A stretch of 64,000 nt of DNA, taken from positions 124,001 to 188,000 of the forward strand of contig NZ_JAKZAH010000001.1 of the NCBI RefSeq assembly GCF_023156245.1. The letters are read 5' to 3'. This DNA comes from Marinobacter bryozoorum (GTDB lineage: Bacteria; Pseudomonadota; Gammaproteobacteria; Pseudomonadales; Oleiphilaceae). The translations under genes were made by a program, and so were the position numbers. Each line of letters starts with the position of its first letter. Position 1 is the first letter of the stretch. Positions 54,043 through 63,406 of the stretch are shown one piece after another. The notes beneath the pieces are model-generated. The model made no database searches, was not told the DNA's origin, and worked only from the letters and a program-made list of their open reading frames with translations.

Positions 54043-55227
54043 ATGAATAACCCGACCAGCCAGAAACCGTCTGACAACAGGCAGGGTCCACCGGATGTCC
54101 GGACCATGCTGGAGCGCCTGGTAGGCATTCCGTCCATCAGCAGTGCGTCGGCAGACTGGGATCACAGTAACGAAGCGGTTGTGAACCTGCTGGCGGAGTG
54201 GCTGGGTTCACTGGGATTCCGCAATGAGATCCTGCCGGTGCCGGGCATGCCCGGCAAATACAACCTGGTGTCCACGCTAGGCTCGGGGCCTGGCGGGCTG
54301 GTTTTATCCGGCCATACCGACACGGTTCCGTTCGATGACAAGCGCTGGCAGAGTGATCCGTTTACCCTGACTGAGCGGGATAACCGCCTGTACGGTCTCG
54401 GTACCTGCGACATGAAAGGGTTTTTCGCCCTGGCCATCGAAGCGGCGAGGGAAGCGGCGCAGCAGCCGTTGAAGCAACCGCTGATCGTGCTGGCAACCGC
54501 CGACGAGGAAAGCTCCATGAACGGCGCCCGCGCGCTGGCAGAGGCAGGCTATCCGAAGGCGCGGTACGCGGTAATCGGGGAACCCACGGAACTGCGCCCT
54601 ATCCGCATGCACAAGGGCATCATGATGGAACGCCTGGTGTTTGAAGGGCAGTCCGGGCACTCGTCTGACCCGTCCCTGGGGCACAATGCCCTGGAAGGGA
54701 TGAACGAGGCCATGAATGAACTGCTGGCCCTCAGGACCGGTTGGCAGGAACGGTACCGCAACCCGCATTTCCGGGTGCAACATCCCACCATGAACCTGGG
54801 CTGTATCCACGGTGGCGACAACCCCAATCGTATCTGCGCCCGTTGCGAGCTGCACTTTGACCTGCGGCCACTGCCGGGCATGGACATGGCTGAACTGCGC
54901 CAGGCGATACTCAGCCACCTGGAGCCGGTCGCCCGCAGACGGGAGCTTTCGCTGACTTTCGAGCCCCTGTTTGATGGCGTGCCGCCTTTCGAGACCCCGG
55001 CGGAAGCCGAGCTGGTGAAGGTCTGCGAAAAACTGACCGGGCACCAGGCAGGCGCTGTCGCCTTTGCCACCGAGGCCCCCTGGCTGCAGCAGCTTGGCCT
55101 GGAAACCCTGGTGATGGGGCCTGGCTCTATCGACCAGGCTCACCAGCCCGACGAGTACCTGGACCTGGCCCAGGTCAAACCAACCATTATGTTGCTGAAA
55201 CAACTGATCAGGCATTTCTGTCTATGA
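54043..55227 (+). CDS. argE: Acetylornithine deacetylase ArgE
   Basis: A 394-residue M20-family metallohydrolase releasing ornithine from N-acetylornithine. Metal ligands are in LSGHTDTVPFD (about 88), GTCDMKGF (about 122) and ATADEESSMNGA (about 151), with a general-base Glu in the last; the dimerisation domain includes GQSGHSSDPSLGHNA. The ATG follows CAGGAG. Its stop overlaps the argA start by four bases. Together with argA it implies the linear rather than cyclic arginine route, although an argJ elsewhere cannot be excluded. Confidence 0.94.
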   Translation: MNNPTSQKPSDNRQGPPDVRTMLERLVGIPSISSASADWDHSNEAVVNLLAEWLGSLGFRNEILPVPGMPGKYNLVSTLGSGPGGLVLSGHTDTVPFDDKRWQSDPFTLTERDNRLYGLGTCDMKGFFALAIEAAREAAQQPLKQPLIVLATADEESSMNGARALAEAGYPKARYAVIGEPTELRPIRMHKGIMMERLVFEGQSGHSSDPSLGHNALEGMNEAMNELLALRTGWQERYRNPHFRVQHPTMNLGCIHGGDNPNRICARCELHFDLRPLPGMDMAELRQAILSHLEPVARRRELSLTFEPLFDGVPPFETPAEAELVKVCEKLTGHQAGAVAFATEAPWLQQLGLETLVMGPGSIDQAHQPDEYLDLAQVKPTIMLLKQLIRHFCL

Positions 55228-56534
55228 GCGTATCCGACTGGCTGCACAGCTTTCGTCACTCCTCCCCGTATATCAATGCCCACCGAGGCAGTACCGTGGT
55301 TTTGGTATTGGGCGGTGAGGCGCTGGCCAGCGACAACCTGCTGAACATTATCCATGACATCACCCTGCTGAGCAGCCTGGGTATCCGCCTGGTGGTCACC
55401 TTCGGTGCCCGACCCCAGATTCAGCAACGCCTGGAGCGGGCGGGTCATCAGTCTGAATTTGTCGGCGGCCTGCGGATCACGCCGGAGCAGGATTTGCCCC
55501 TGATCATGGAGGCTGTAGGTAGCCTGCGCTCGTGGCTGGAGAGCCGACTGTCCATGGGGCTGGTGAATTCCCCCATGCATGGCGCGAAAATCCGTGTATG
55601 CAGCGGCAACTTTGTCGCTGCCCGGCCGGTGGGTGTGCTCGACGGCGTGGATCATGGCTATACCGGCCGGGTGCGGCGGGTGGATACGGCGGGTATCGAG
55701 CGCCTGCTTGAGCAGGGGCATATCGTGCTTGTGCCGCCTCAGGGCTACTCACCCACGGGGGATATTTTCAATCTTTCCTATGAGGACGTAGGCAGCCAGG
55801 TGGCTTCTGCCCTGCGCGCTGACAAACTGATTGTGTTTACTTCCGATCAGGGTGTTCTGGATGAGGATAGCTCGCTGGTACGGGAACTGACCGTGCGCCA
55901 GGCCCTGCAGAAGGTTAACGAACAGGTGGTATCCGGCCATGACGCAGACCTGCTGAGGGCGGCCTGTGATGCCTGCACCCGTGGCGTGCGGCGGGCTCAC
56001 ATCATCAGCTATCTGCGGGACGGAGCCATCCTGGAGGAACTGTTTACCCGGGATGGCTCAGGTACCCTGGTCACCGATGACAACTATGAGCAGGTCCGCC
56101 GTGCCAGGGTAGAGGACATCGGCGGTATCCTGGAGCTTATCCAGCCCCTGGAAGACCAGGGGGTGCTGGTGCGCCGGTCCCGTGAAATGCTGGAAACCGA
56201 GATCGACCAGTATGTGGTGGCCGAGCGGGATGGCATGATTATCGGCTGCGCCGCCCTCTACACCTATCGGGAAGAGCAGGCCGGGGAACTGTCATGCTTT
56301 GCGGTGGATCCGGCCTATCGTCGCGGTGGCCGGGGTGACGAGATTCTCGCGATGATTGAACGCATGGCCCGGGCCCAGGGCCTGGCGCGGCTGTTCGTGC
56401 TGACCACCCAGACCGAGCACTGGTTCAGGGAGCGGGGGTTCGAACCCTCGACGGTCCAGTCACTGCCGGGACCGAAGTTGGCTGCGTACAATACCAGCCG
56501 CAGATCCAAGGTCTTCGTCAAGAATATGGGGTGA
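55224..56534 (+). CDS. argA: N-acetylglutamate synthase ArgA
   Basis: A 436-residue classical NAGS for the first committed arginine step. An N-terminal amino-acid-kinase-like regulatory domain (to about 290; TVVLVLGGEAL, the VVTFGARPQIQ block) is followed by a GNAT acetyltransferase domain (about 295-436) with CFAVDPAYRRGGRGDEIL (acetyl-CoA loop) and LTTQTEHWFRERGFEPS. The start overlaps argE (ATGA). It is usually feedback-inhibited by arginine. Confidence 0.96.
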   Translation: MSVSDWLHSFRHSSPYINAHRGSTVVLVLGGEALASDNLLNIIHDITLLSSLGIRLVVTFGARPQIQQRLERAGHQSEFVGGLRITPEQDLPLIMEAVGSLRSWLESRLSMGLVNSPMHGAKIRVCSGNFVAARPVGVLDGVDHGYTGRVRRVDTAGIERLLEQGHIVLVPPQGYSPTGDIFNLSYEDVGSQVASALRADKLIVFTSDQGVLDEDSSLVRELTVRQALQKVNEQVVSGHDADLLRAACDACTRGVRRAHIISYLRDGAILEELFTRDGSGTLVTDDNYEQVRRARVEDIGGILELIQPLEDQGVLVRRSREMLETEIDQYVVAERDGMIIGCAALYTYREEQAGELSCFAVDPAYRRGGRGDEILAMIERMARAQGLARLFVLTTQTEHWFRERGFEPSTVQSLPGPKLAAYNTSRRSKVFVKNMG

Positions 56535-56864
56535 AAACGGTATCGCTGGCGGCACTGTGTTGCCATGGGCAATAGCGAGCGAATGCCCGGCTCGCCATGA
56601 AACGCCCTTGACGAAGCGTCGCCAAAGTAGTCACATTAACCAACGGCAACAAAAGGGTCCCGCTTTCGACGGCGGCAAGCTGCCAGCGACCTTGTTTTCA
56701 CGCCATTACGTCTATAATGACCACAGAGCCCGTTCCGGCCGGATGGGCTGGCCGGTTGTCCCGGTCTGCTGAGGTCGCGTTGCGGGTGGTCACCAATCGC
56801 CCGTTGTGAGGGAACCAACCCGGTCGGCAGAGTCTGCCGGGCTACACCATTGATCAGGTAGTGA
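56535..56864 (+). other. Intergenic region with candidate promoter
   Basis: 330 bp with no gene that I can support. TATAAT at 56713-56718 with a weak TTGTTT at 56692 forms a candidate promoter for the DUF1631 gene, leaving a leader of about 140 nt. A GCGAGC/GCTCGC dyad just after argA may be part of its 3' end. No U tract is seen. Confidence 0.4.
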
Positions 56865-59800
56865 ATGGATCCGAAGGAACGACGCTCCAGCCCCCGACGT
56901 CCCATCAAACTGGCTGCCCAGGTAGACCTGGGGGAAGCCGGGATGTGGCCCTGCCAGATTGCTGATTTCTGCGCGGAAGGACTGTTTGTCCGATATTCCG
57001 GTGATACCTCCGCCAGGATTCGCGCCTACCTTGAACGATACCCCGGCGAAGACCTGGGCATTTATTTCCGCACCGGCGACAGCCAGGAACGCCATCAATT
57101 GAAGGCCAGGCCGGCGCGCCTGATTGATGGTGCCATGGGTGTTGAGTTCACCCGTTCCAGCCCCCGGGCGGTGGAGGCCATGCTCAGCCAGTGTGGAGCA
57201 GATGGCGGGTCCCAGGAGCGAGTCTCTCTCAAGCCGCCCAGTGAACGGGTACAGTTTATCCTGCACCAGTGTGCGCGGAGTGTTACCCGGCATATCGAGC
57301 CGCTGATGAGTGACTGCTTCGTGGCCATGGCCGAAAACCTGCGACAGGCTGCCCTCAAGGCGGCCAGCGACCAGCAGGCCAATGAGTTCATGGATGCTGC
57401 CTCCCAGGTGGGGAGTCGTCAGCGTTCGTTCTGGCTGCTGATGTCGCGCTACCTTGAGTCACCCCTGAAGCCGGAGCGTGAGGGTCAGTCCACTTCCAGT
57501 CTCTCACTGGTGGACAAGGGCGAATTCGAGGACTGGCTGGCCATCAAGGTGATGGTGACCAAGGCCGATACCCTGTATCGCGCCGAACTCCTTCAGCTCC
57601 GTATGCGGCTGGATCGCCTCGGCGTTACCAACGCTACCGGTCACCAGAATCCCCTTGGTCCATCGCTGGTCTGCGAAGCCTTCCATACGGGCCTGGAGAG
57701 TCTGCGTGCCAGCCGGGGGGTGGAAAAAGTCTGCCTGAAAACCTTCGAGACCCTGGTACTGCAGAAGATTGGCCCACTGTACGAAGAGCTTAACCAGATC
57801 CTGATTCGCCACGGCATACTGCCGGACCTGGACCTCAGTCGCTACCTGAGCGAACGTAAACCACGCAGTGAGCCGCCGAAACCGGCACCGGCCCTGGCGC
57901 GGGCTGCCAACGAACCGGTAACGCCTGTGGTTGAAAAAAAGCGGGTGCCAGGTGCTGGCAGTACGCCTTCAGGTGATGGCCGCAGCCAGGGTTTCCAGGA
58001 GCAGATGACCCTCGCCCGGTCCGCCTTTGAGACCGTGCGCAACCTGGTGGGATCCCTGAAGGCGGGCCGGGTGGCAGAGCAAGCGCCGTTGAGGTTTGCC
58101 GAGAATGCCCGTCCGCTGTCGCAGGGCGAACTCCAGGCCCAGCTCCATACCTTGCAGAGGGCACCGCAGCCTGGCGAAGAGGCTGCGCCCCTGAAGGACC
58201 GGGTGATCGGTCAGGTGAAGCGCTCCGGTGACCATGCCCTGGACGAGGAGCAGCAAGCGACCCTGGACGTAGTGGACCGGTTCTTCCGCAGCGTGGTGGA
58301 AAGCCCGAGGCTGACTGAGCATGCCAGGCAGCAGATGCGCCACCTGGAAGTGCCGGTGCTCAAGGTGGTTTTGCGGGACCCTGCCTTTTTCGACGATATC
58401 GAAAGCCCGGTCCGGGGGGTGATGAACCGCCTGGCGCAACTGGGCGCACGTGGAGGACGTACCAATCCGGCTGTACAGCGTCGGGTAGATGACCTGGTCG
58501 ATCGAATTGCCGCCGAGTTTGAGCAGGACTCGCAGGTATTTGAGGGTGCTGTGGGTGAACTGGATACGCTGATTGACCGGCAGAACCTGATCTATCGCCG
58601 CAATGTGGAGCGGGTTACCGCTGCCGCCGAGGGGGCCCAGAAAGTCGCCGAATCCAGGTCTGCCGTCCGCCGGGCCCTCGACGAACGGCTGGGTGGCCGG
58701 GAAGTTCCCCGGGCAGTCGTCAGCCTGCTCAATGCGGGTTGGCGGGACCTGCTGTCGCTGACCTGGATCCGGCAGGGGCCGGACAGTCAGCTATGGCAGG
58801 ACTACCTCTCGGTCCTGGATACCCTGATGGCCTTCGCTGACGACCCGGAAACGACCATCAACCTGTCGGAGCTGCTGAGACTGATACAGGAGGGGCTTGG
58901 CTCCATTTCCAGTAACCACCTGCCCGCGACCCAGGTGCGGGAAGAGCTCAAGCAGTTCCTGGTGCGTTCGCCGGGCACGACGATGGAGCGTGTCGCCATG
59001 CCCCGGGCCGGGTCCGAACAGGACCCCGGTCGTAAGCAGGAGGAGCGCCTGCAGAGGCGCCTGCAACGCTGGATCGCCCGGGCCCAGAAGTTGCGCACCG
59101 GCGACTGGCTGAAAGACCAGAGTAATGGCGACCAGGTTCAGTACATCCGCCTGGTCTGGATTGCGCGGGGCTTCAACCGGTTTGTGTTAGTTAACCACCA
59201 GGGTATGCGGGTGGTGGAACTGGAGCTGGCAGACCTGGCAGAGCGGATGCAAAAAGGGCTGATCGTGCCCGACAGTCAGTATGAGCGCCCGCTGGTGGAT
59301 GAGAGTATCGACCGTATGGTACGCAAGGTCTATGAGCAGCTGTCCTGGGCCTCTAGCCATGACGAACTGACCGGATTGCTGGAGCGTCGTGAATTCGAGC
59401 GGGTACTGGAACAGCAGCTCAATCGACACGAAGATGAGCGCACCCTGGTGCGGCTGGACTTGCGCCAGTTTCGGCTGCTCAATGACACGGCCGGCCTGGC
59501 CGCTGGCGACGAGGCCCTTCGGCGGGTGGCCGGAATCCTTCGGGAGAAGTTGGTGGATGGTATGCCCCTGGCGCGTTTGGACGGTGACGAATTCGGGTTC
59601 CTGCTGCCGTCGGAGGAGGCCGCGCCTATGGTGGCGGGGATTATCCATGCCATCGAGACACTGGAGCTGAACTGGCAGGGCCGCAGCTACCGGCTGTCGG
59701 CAAGCGCGGGCCTGGCCCCGCAGTTGCCGGGGCTGGCCACCGCCGGTCGGTGGCTGCGGGCCACCGAAGAGGCCTGCCGGCTGGCGAAGACCCGTGGTTC

Positions 59801-60623
59801 TGGTAAATACGCGGTCTATCAGCTGGAACCGGAGCATTTCGACAAGCAGGAGCAGATTGCGGCCAAGGTGGCCAGCCTGGGGGACCTTGACGAAGAGCGG
59901 ATGCTGCTTCGATGCCAGAAGATCATCCCGTTGCACAAGGACACACGGCTGACCACCCAGTATGAAGTGCTGATCAGCATGTACGATGATCAGGGTGAAC
60001 TGATTACCGCTGCTGACTTCGTACGCATGGCCGAGCGGTACAACCGCATGCAGTTTGTGGACCGCTGGGTGGTGGGCTACATGCTGGACTGGCTACGAAA
60101 CCGGAATGGCCGTCAGGGCAGCGCGGGGCAGCGCCAGCCCGGTTACTGCATCAACCTGTCAGGTTATTCGCTGAACGATGAGGCCTTGCTGGAGTTTATC
60201 TACAGCAAGCTCAGCGAGGCCGATGCGCCGATTGAGCGCCTGTGGTTCGAGATCACCGAGGCCGCTGCCATCCGGGATGTGCATTCGGTGGCGGAGTTTA
60301 TCGGCGAGATGCAGGAGCTGGGGTGTCGGTTCTGCCTGGGCAGCTTTGGTGCCGGCCCGGCGTCCTATCAATATATGCGCAGCCTGCCGGTGGACATGAT
60401 CAAGCTTGATGGTGCCTTTGTTGGTCAGATCGCCGAAAGTGAGACTGACCAGGCCATGGTCCGTTCCATGGTGGAAATGGCCCATTACCTGAACCGGGAA
60501 GTCATCGCTACCCACATTGAAAGTCGTGAAGCCCTGGATATGCTGCGCAAGCTGGGTGTGGACTATGGCCAGGGCTACGTCATCGAGAAGCCGGGTCTGC
60601 TGGAGAGCCTGGGGGCGCCTTGA
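56865..60623 (+). CDS. PilZ-DUF1631-GGDEF-EAL multidomain protein
   Basis: A 1252-residue cytosolic protein. Domains in order: PilZ (about 1-105; KERRSSPRRPIK supplies the RxxxR and IADFCAEGLF the DxxxxG motif, with Cys for Ser), DUF1631 (about 120-790; DHALDEEQQATLDVVDRFF near 455), GGDEF (about 825-990) and EAL (about 995-1248). The catalytic signatures are altered: RLDGDEFG for GGDEF, EVL for EAL, CLGSFGAG for the DDFG loop, and THIES for AEGVE. Enzyme activity is therefore unlikely, and a c-di-GMP receptor or scaffold is more plausible. No transmembrane segments are seen. The start ATG has a weak ribosome-binding site. Confidence 0.85.
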   Translation: MDPKERRSSPRRPIKLAAQVDLGEAGMWPCQIADFCAEGLFVRYSGDTSARIRAYLERYPGEDLGIYFRTGDSQERHQLKARPARLIDGAMGVEFTRSSPRAVEAMLSQCGADGGSQERVSLKPPSERVQFILHQCARSVTRHIEPLMSDCFVAMAENLRQAALKAASDQQANEFMDAASQVGSRQRSFWLLMSRYLESPLKPEREGQSTSSLSLVDKGEFEDWLAIKVMVTKADTLYRAELLQLRMRLDRLGVTNATGHQNPLGPSLVCEAFHTGLESLRASRGVEKVCLKTFETLVLQKIGPLYEELNQILIRHGILPDLDLSRYLSERKPRSEPPKPAPALARAANEPVTPVVEKKRVPGAGSTPSGDGRSQGFQEQMTLARSAFETVRNLVGSLKAGRVAEQAPLRFAENARPLSQGELQAQLHTLQRAPQPGEEAAPLKDRVIGQVKRSGDHALDEEQQATLDVVDRFFRSVVESPRLTEHARQQMRHLEVPVLKVVLRDPAFFDDIESPVRGVMNRLAQLGARGGRTNPAVQRRVDDLVDRIAAEFEQDSQVFEGAVGELDTLIDRQNLIYRRNVERVTAAAEGAQKVAESRSAVRRALDERLGGREVPRAVVSLLNAGWRDLLSLTWIRQGPDSQLWQDYLSVLDTLMAFADDPETTINLSELLRLIQEGLGSISSNHLPATQVREELKQFLVRSPGTTMERVAMPRAGSEQDPGRKQEERLQRRLQRWIARAQKLRTGDWLKDQSNGDQVQYIRLVWIARGFNRFVLVNHQGMRVVELELADLAERMQKGLIVPDSQYERPLVDESIDRMVRKVYEQLSWASSHDELTGLLERREFERVLEQQLNRHEDERTLVRLDLRQFRLLNDTAGLAAGDEALRRVAGILREKLVDGMPLARLDGDEFGFLLPSEEAAPMVAGIIHAIETLELNWQGRSYRLSASAGLAPQLPGLATAGRWLRATEEACRLAKTRGSGKYAVYQLEPEHFDKQEQIAAKVASLGDLDEERMLLRCQKIIPLHKDTRLTTQYEVLISMYDDQGELITAADFVRMAERYNRMQFVDRWVVGYMLDWLRNRNGRQGSAGQRQPGYCINLSGYSLNDEALLEFIYSKLSEADAPIERLWFEITEAAAIRDVHSVAEFIGEMQELGCRFCLGSFGAGPASYQYMRSLPVDMIKLDGAFVGQIAESETDQAMVRSMVEMAHYLNREVIATHIESREALDMLRKLGVDYGQGYVIEKPGLLESLGAP

Positions 60624-60646
60624 CCACCTGGCATCCGGACGTCTTG

Positions 60647-61492
60647 TCAGGCCGTCAGTTGACCGTTCTGGTAGTCGCGCAGGGTCTGTTCGATTTCCTC
60701 CCGGGTGTTCATGACGAAGGGCCCATACTGAACCACAGGTTCACCTATGGGCCGGCCGGCGATCAGCAGCACCCTGGCGCCTTCCTGGCCGGCAGCTACC
60801 GTCAGCCGGTCACCCGCTCCCAGTACCGTGGCGGCTGAACGGGAAAGCGCCTCTCCACCGATGCGGGCTGTCCCTTCGTACAGGTACACCATGGCACTAA
60901 GCGGTGATGCGACCGGCAAGGTCATCGAACCTTCCGGGTCGAGGTGCAGGTCGGCATAGAGCGGCTCGGTAGAGCCACCGGTGATGGCGCCCTGCCATGT
61001 CTGACCATCCACTGTAAGCTCACCGGCGATCAGCCTTACCTCACCCTCATCGAGCATGATTCGTGGAATCTCCTCCGGCTGGATGTCCCGGTAACCTGCC
61101 GGCTTCATTTTTTCTGCCGCTGGCAGATTCAGCCAGAGCTGGAAGCCCCGCATCAGGCCCTCTTCCTGCTGTGGCATTTCAGAATGCACGATGCCCCGGC
61201 CCGCCGTCATCCACTGGACACCACCGTTGCGAAGGTTGCCCCGGTTACCCAGGTGATCCTCGTGGAGCATATGGCCCTCAATCATATAGGTGACGGTCTC
61301 GAAGCCCCGGTGGGGGTGCGCGGGGAAGCCGGCAATATAATCCTGTGGCCGGTCGGAGCCGAATTCATCCAGCATCAGGAAGGGGTCCATGCGCACCAGT
61401 TGGGTCTGCCCAAGGGAGCGGCGGATACGCACGCCGGCACCGTCCGAGGTTTCCAGGGCGGGTATGGCGCGTTTAATGATGCGTTCGGTCAT
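60647..61492 (-). CDS. Pirin family protein
   Basis: A 281-residue bicupin. The N-terminal cupin has the iron-binding set PAHPHRGFETVTYMIEG (two His and a Glu; about residues 57-75) and NRGNLRNGGVQWMTAGRGIVHSE (quoted over two segments; His near 101). The C-terminal cupin is shorter. The ATG follows AAGGAGG at 61492. Bacterial pirins often act as quercetinases or redox-linked regulators; the role here is open. A palindromic candidate operator lies 84 bp upstream. Confidence 0.9.
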   Translation of the reverse strand: MTERIIKRAIPALETSDGAGVRIRRSLGQTQLVRMDPFLMLDEFGSDRPQDYIAGFPAHPHRGFETVTYMIEGHMLHEDHLGNRGNLRNGGVQWMTAGRGIVHSEMPQQEEGLMRGFQLWLNLPAAEKMKPAGYRDIQPEEIPRIMLDEGEVRLIAGELTVDGQTWQGAITGGSTEPLYADLHLDPEGSMTLPVASPLSAMVYLYEGTARIGGEALSRSAATVLGAGDRLTVAAGQEGARVLLIAGRPIGEPVVQYGPFVMNTREEIEQTLRDYQNGQLTA

Positions 61493-61575
61493 GGTGACCT
61501 CCTTCTCTGGTTGGCTGACTTCACCATTAAAGAAGGTTAGCGGCGGGGAAGAAACCGGAAAATTCCGGCCCCGGT

Positions 61576-61592
61576 GTTCAGTAAAACTGAAC
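61576..61592 (-). promoter_or_regulatory. Candidate operator upstream of the pirin gene
   Basis: GTTCAGT-AAA-ACTGAAC is a perfect 7-bp dyad about 84-100 bp before the pirin start. The TTCA...TGAA arms resemble LysR-type binding sites, but no regulator gene is adjacent. Confidence 0.45.
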
Positions 61593-61651
61593 AAGGCCTC
61601 TTTATACCCGAAACCCGGGTGCCGGGGCCGGCCCGTCGGTCGGGCGTGCTG

Positions 61652-62443
61652 TTACTGGACGTTGCGGGAGTAAAAGATTTCCAGCATTTCCCGCTTCAGC
61701 CGTTCCTCGATGGAAGCGGCCTCTTCCGGGTCCAGGTCGCTGGCGTTGACGCCGAACACGTAGTTATCGAGGTCGAAGTTCTTGAGCATCATCTTGGTGT
61801 GGAACAGGTTTTCCTGGTACACGTTGACGTCAATCATCTGGTACGAGTTCTGGGTATCCTCGGTCAGGTAGTTCTGGATCGAGTTGATGTCGTGGTCAAT
61901 GTAGTGCTTGGTGCCGTCGACGTCCCGGGTGAAGCCCCGTACACGGTAGTCGACGGTGACCACGTCGGAGTCGAAGCTGTGAATCAGGTAGTTCAGTACC
62001 TTCAGCGGCGAGATCAGGCCACAGGTGGACACATCGATGTCCGCCCGGAAGGTGCTGATGCCCTCGTGGGGATGGCTTTCCGGATAGGTATGTACCGTGA
62101 CGTGGCTCTTGTCCAGGTGGGCAACGATCGCGTCTGGCAGCGGGCCTGGCGATTCCTCATTGTCGGGCTCGTCACCAGTGAGCTCGTGTTCGGCGATCAG
62201 CATGGTGACCGAGGCGCCGTGAGGCTCATAGTCCTGGCGGGCAATATTCAGGATGTTGGCGCCGATGATCTTTACCACATCGGTGAGGATCTGGGTCAGG
62301 CGCTCGGCGTTGTACATCTCGTCGATGTAGTCGATATAGGCTTCACGCTGCTCTTCGGTCTGCGCATAACAGATATCGTAGATGTTGAAGCTCAGGGATT
62401 TGGTCAGGTTGTTGAAGCCGTGCAGCTGGAGTTTGGATTCCAT
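61652..62443 (-). CDS. speD: S-adenosylmethionine decarboxylase proenzyme
   Basis: A 263-residue, E. coli-type SpeD, source of decarboxylated SAM for spermidine. Self-cleavage should occur at Lys112-Ser113 in [14 protein letters not shown], making Ser113 the pyruvoyl group. [18 protein letters not shown] and [15 protein letters not shown] are conserved. The ATG at 62443 follows GGAGGGG; the open frame upstream has no family match. The speD-osmC-crp/vfr order is known from Pseudomonas. Confidence 0.97.
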   Translation of the reverse strand: MESKLQLHGFNNLTKSLSFNIYDICYAQTEEQREAYIDYIDEMYNAERLTQILTDVVKIIGANILNIARQDYEPHGASVTMLIAEHELTGDEPDNEESPGPLPDAIVAHLDKSHVTVHTYPESHPHEGISTFRADIDVSTCGLISPLKVLNYLIHSFDSDVVTVDYRVRGFTRDVDGTKHYIDHDINSIQNYLTEDTQNSYQMIDVNVYQENLFHTKMMLKNFDLDNYVFGVNASDLDPEEAASIEERLKREMLEIFYSRNVQ

Positions 62444-62697
62444 GTTCAGCCCCTCCGGAGAATGGAGATGGTTAGGTACAGACTCGTCCATCAACCACGG
62501 ATGGTCCGGTCTGCCGAGGCCGCCACCGATTACTGACCATTTTCTGAGCGCAGACCGGCGGAGAAGGGTGCGTATTATGCACACCGCCTCTCCGGTTGAA
62601 TAGCCTTTCGAACCACATTTTAGCAGGGCAGGACGGCCTGTCAGATGCCGCTCATCCCCAAATCACGGTGCAGGGTATTGGCATCCTTCCGGTCCGG

Positions 62698-63117
62698 TTA
62701 TGCAGGACGGACCTCGTAGCTGTGGGTGATCTCGACACCGGCCTTTTCAAGCATAATGGAGGCGGAACAGTACTTTTCTGCCGACAGGCTGACCGCCCGC
62801 TTGACCATGTTGTCCTTGAGATTGTTGCCGGTCACCACGAAATGCAGGTGGATCTTCGTGAAAACCGATGGCACCGCGTCAGCCCGCTCTGCTTCCAGCT
62901 CGGCGTGGCAGGCCGTGACGTCCTGGCGGCTCTTCTGCAATATGCTCATCACATCAAAGGAAGAGCATCCGCCGAGCCCCATCAGCAGCATTTCCATGGG
63001 GCGTGGCCCGAGGTTCTCGCCACCGTGGTCCGGCGGTCCGTCCATTTGTACTTCGTGGCCGCTACCGCTGGCAGCTTTGAAGCTGGCCTTGCCTGTCCAG
63101 TCTATGGTTGCTTTCAT
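62698..63117 (-). CDS. OsmC family protein
   Basis: A 139-residue OsmC/YhfA-type protein. The two catalytic cysteines are in LGGCSSFDVMSIL (about 54) and SAEKYCSASIML (about 119), with the PMEMLLMGLGG segment before the first. It resembles YhfA, found next to crp in E. coli, more than peroxiredoxin OsmC itself. The ATG at 63117 has AAGGA upstream; the frame is open much further but without family support. It is divergent from the crp/vfr gene. Confidence 0.9.
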   Translation of the reverse strand: MKATIDWTGKASFKAASGSGHEVQMDGPPDHGGENLGPRPMEMLLMGLGGCSSFDVMSILQKSRQDVTACHAELEAERADAVPSVFTKIHLHFVVTGNNLKDNMVKRAVSLSAEKYCSASIMLEKAGVEITHSYEVRPA

Positions 63118-63406
63118 TGGAATAATCCTTTGGTCTGAACTCTGGCCCGAAATGCTAGCACAAAGCCGTAAAAACCTGTGAGATGGTTCGCTATTGAGAC
63201 GTGCGTTATGGACGACTTTGTGACTCGGGCTTAACATCATGAGTCGTAGTCGCATTTCGTCTACAAAAGCGACATACCAAGCAGGATTTGGGCGGAGTAC
63301 CCTCGCCAGAGGTTCCCCTGTGAACAATAAAACAGCTGCAGGAGAGCGGCTTCATAAACGACAAGCGTCCATGGACGGTGACACCTGAGGAGGCACGACA
63401 CTTACC

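Noticed and set aside
56433..56450. GGGGGTTCGAACCCTCG, like the T-arm of a tRNA
   Set aside because: It encodes the conserved RERGFEPS segment of argA; no acceptor, D or anticodon arms surround it.
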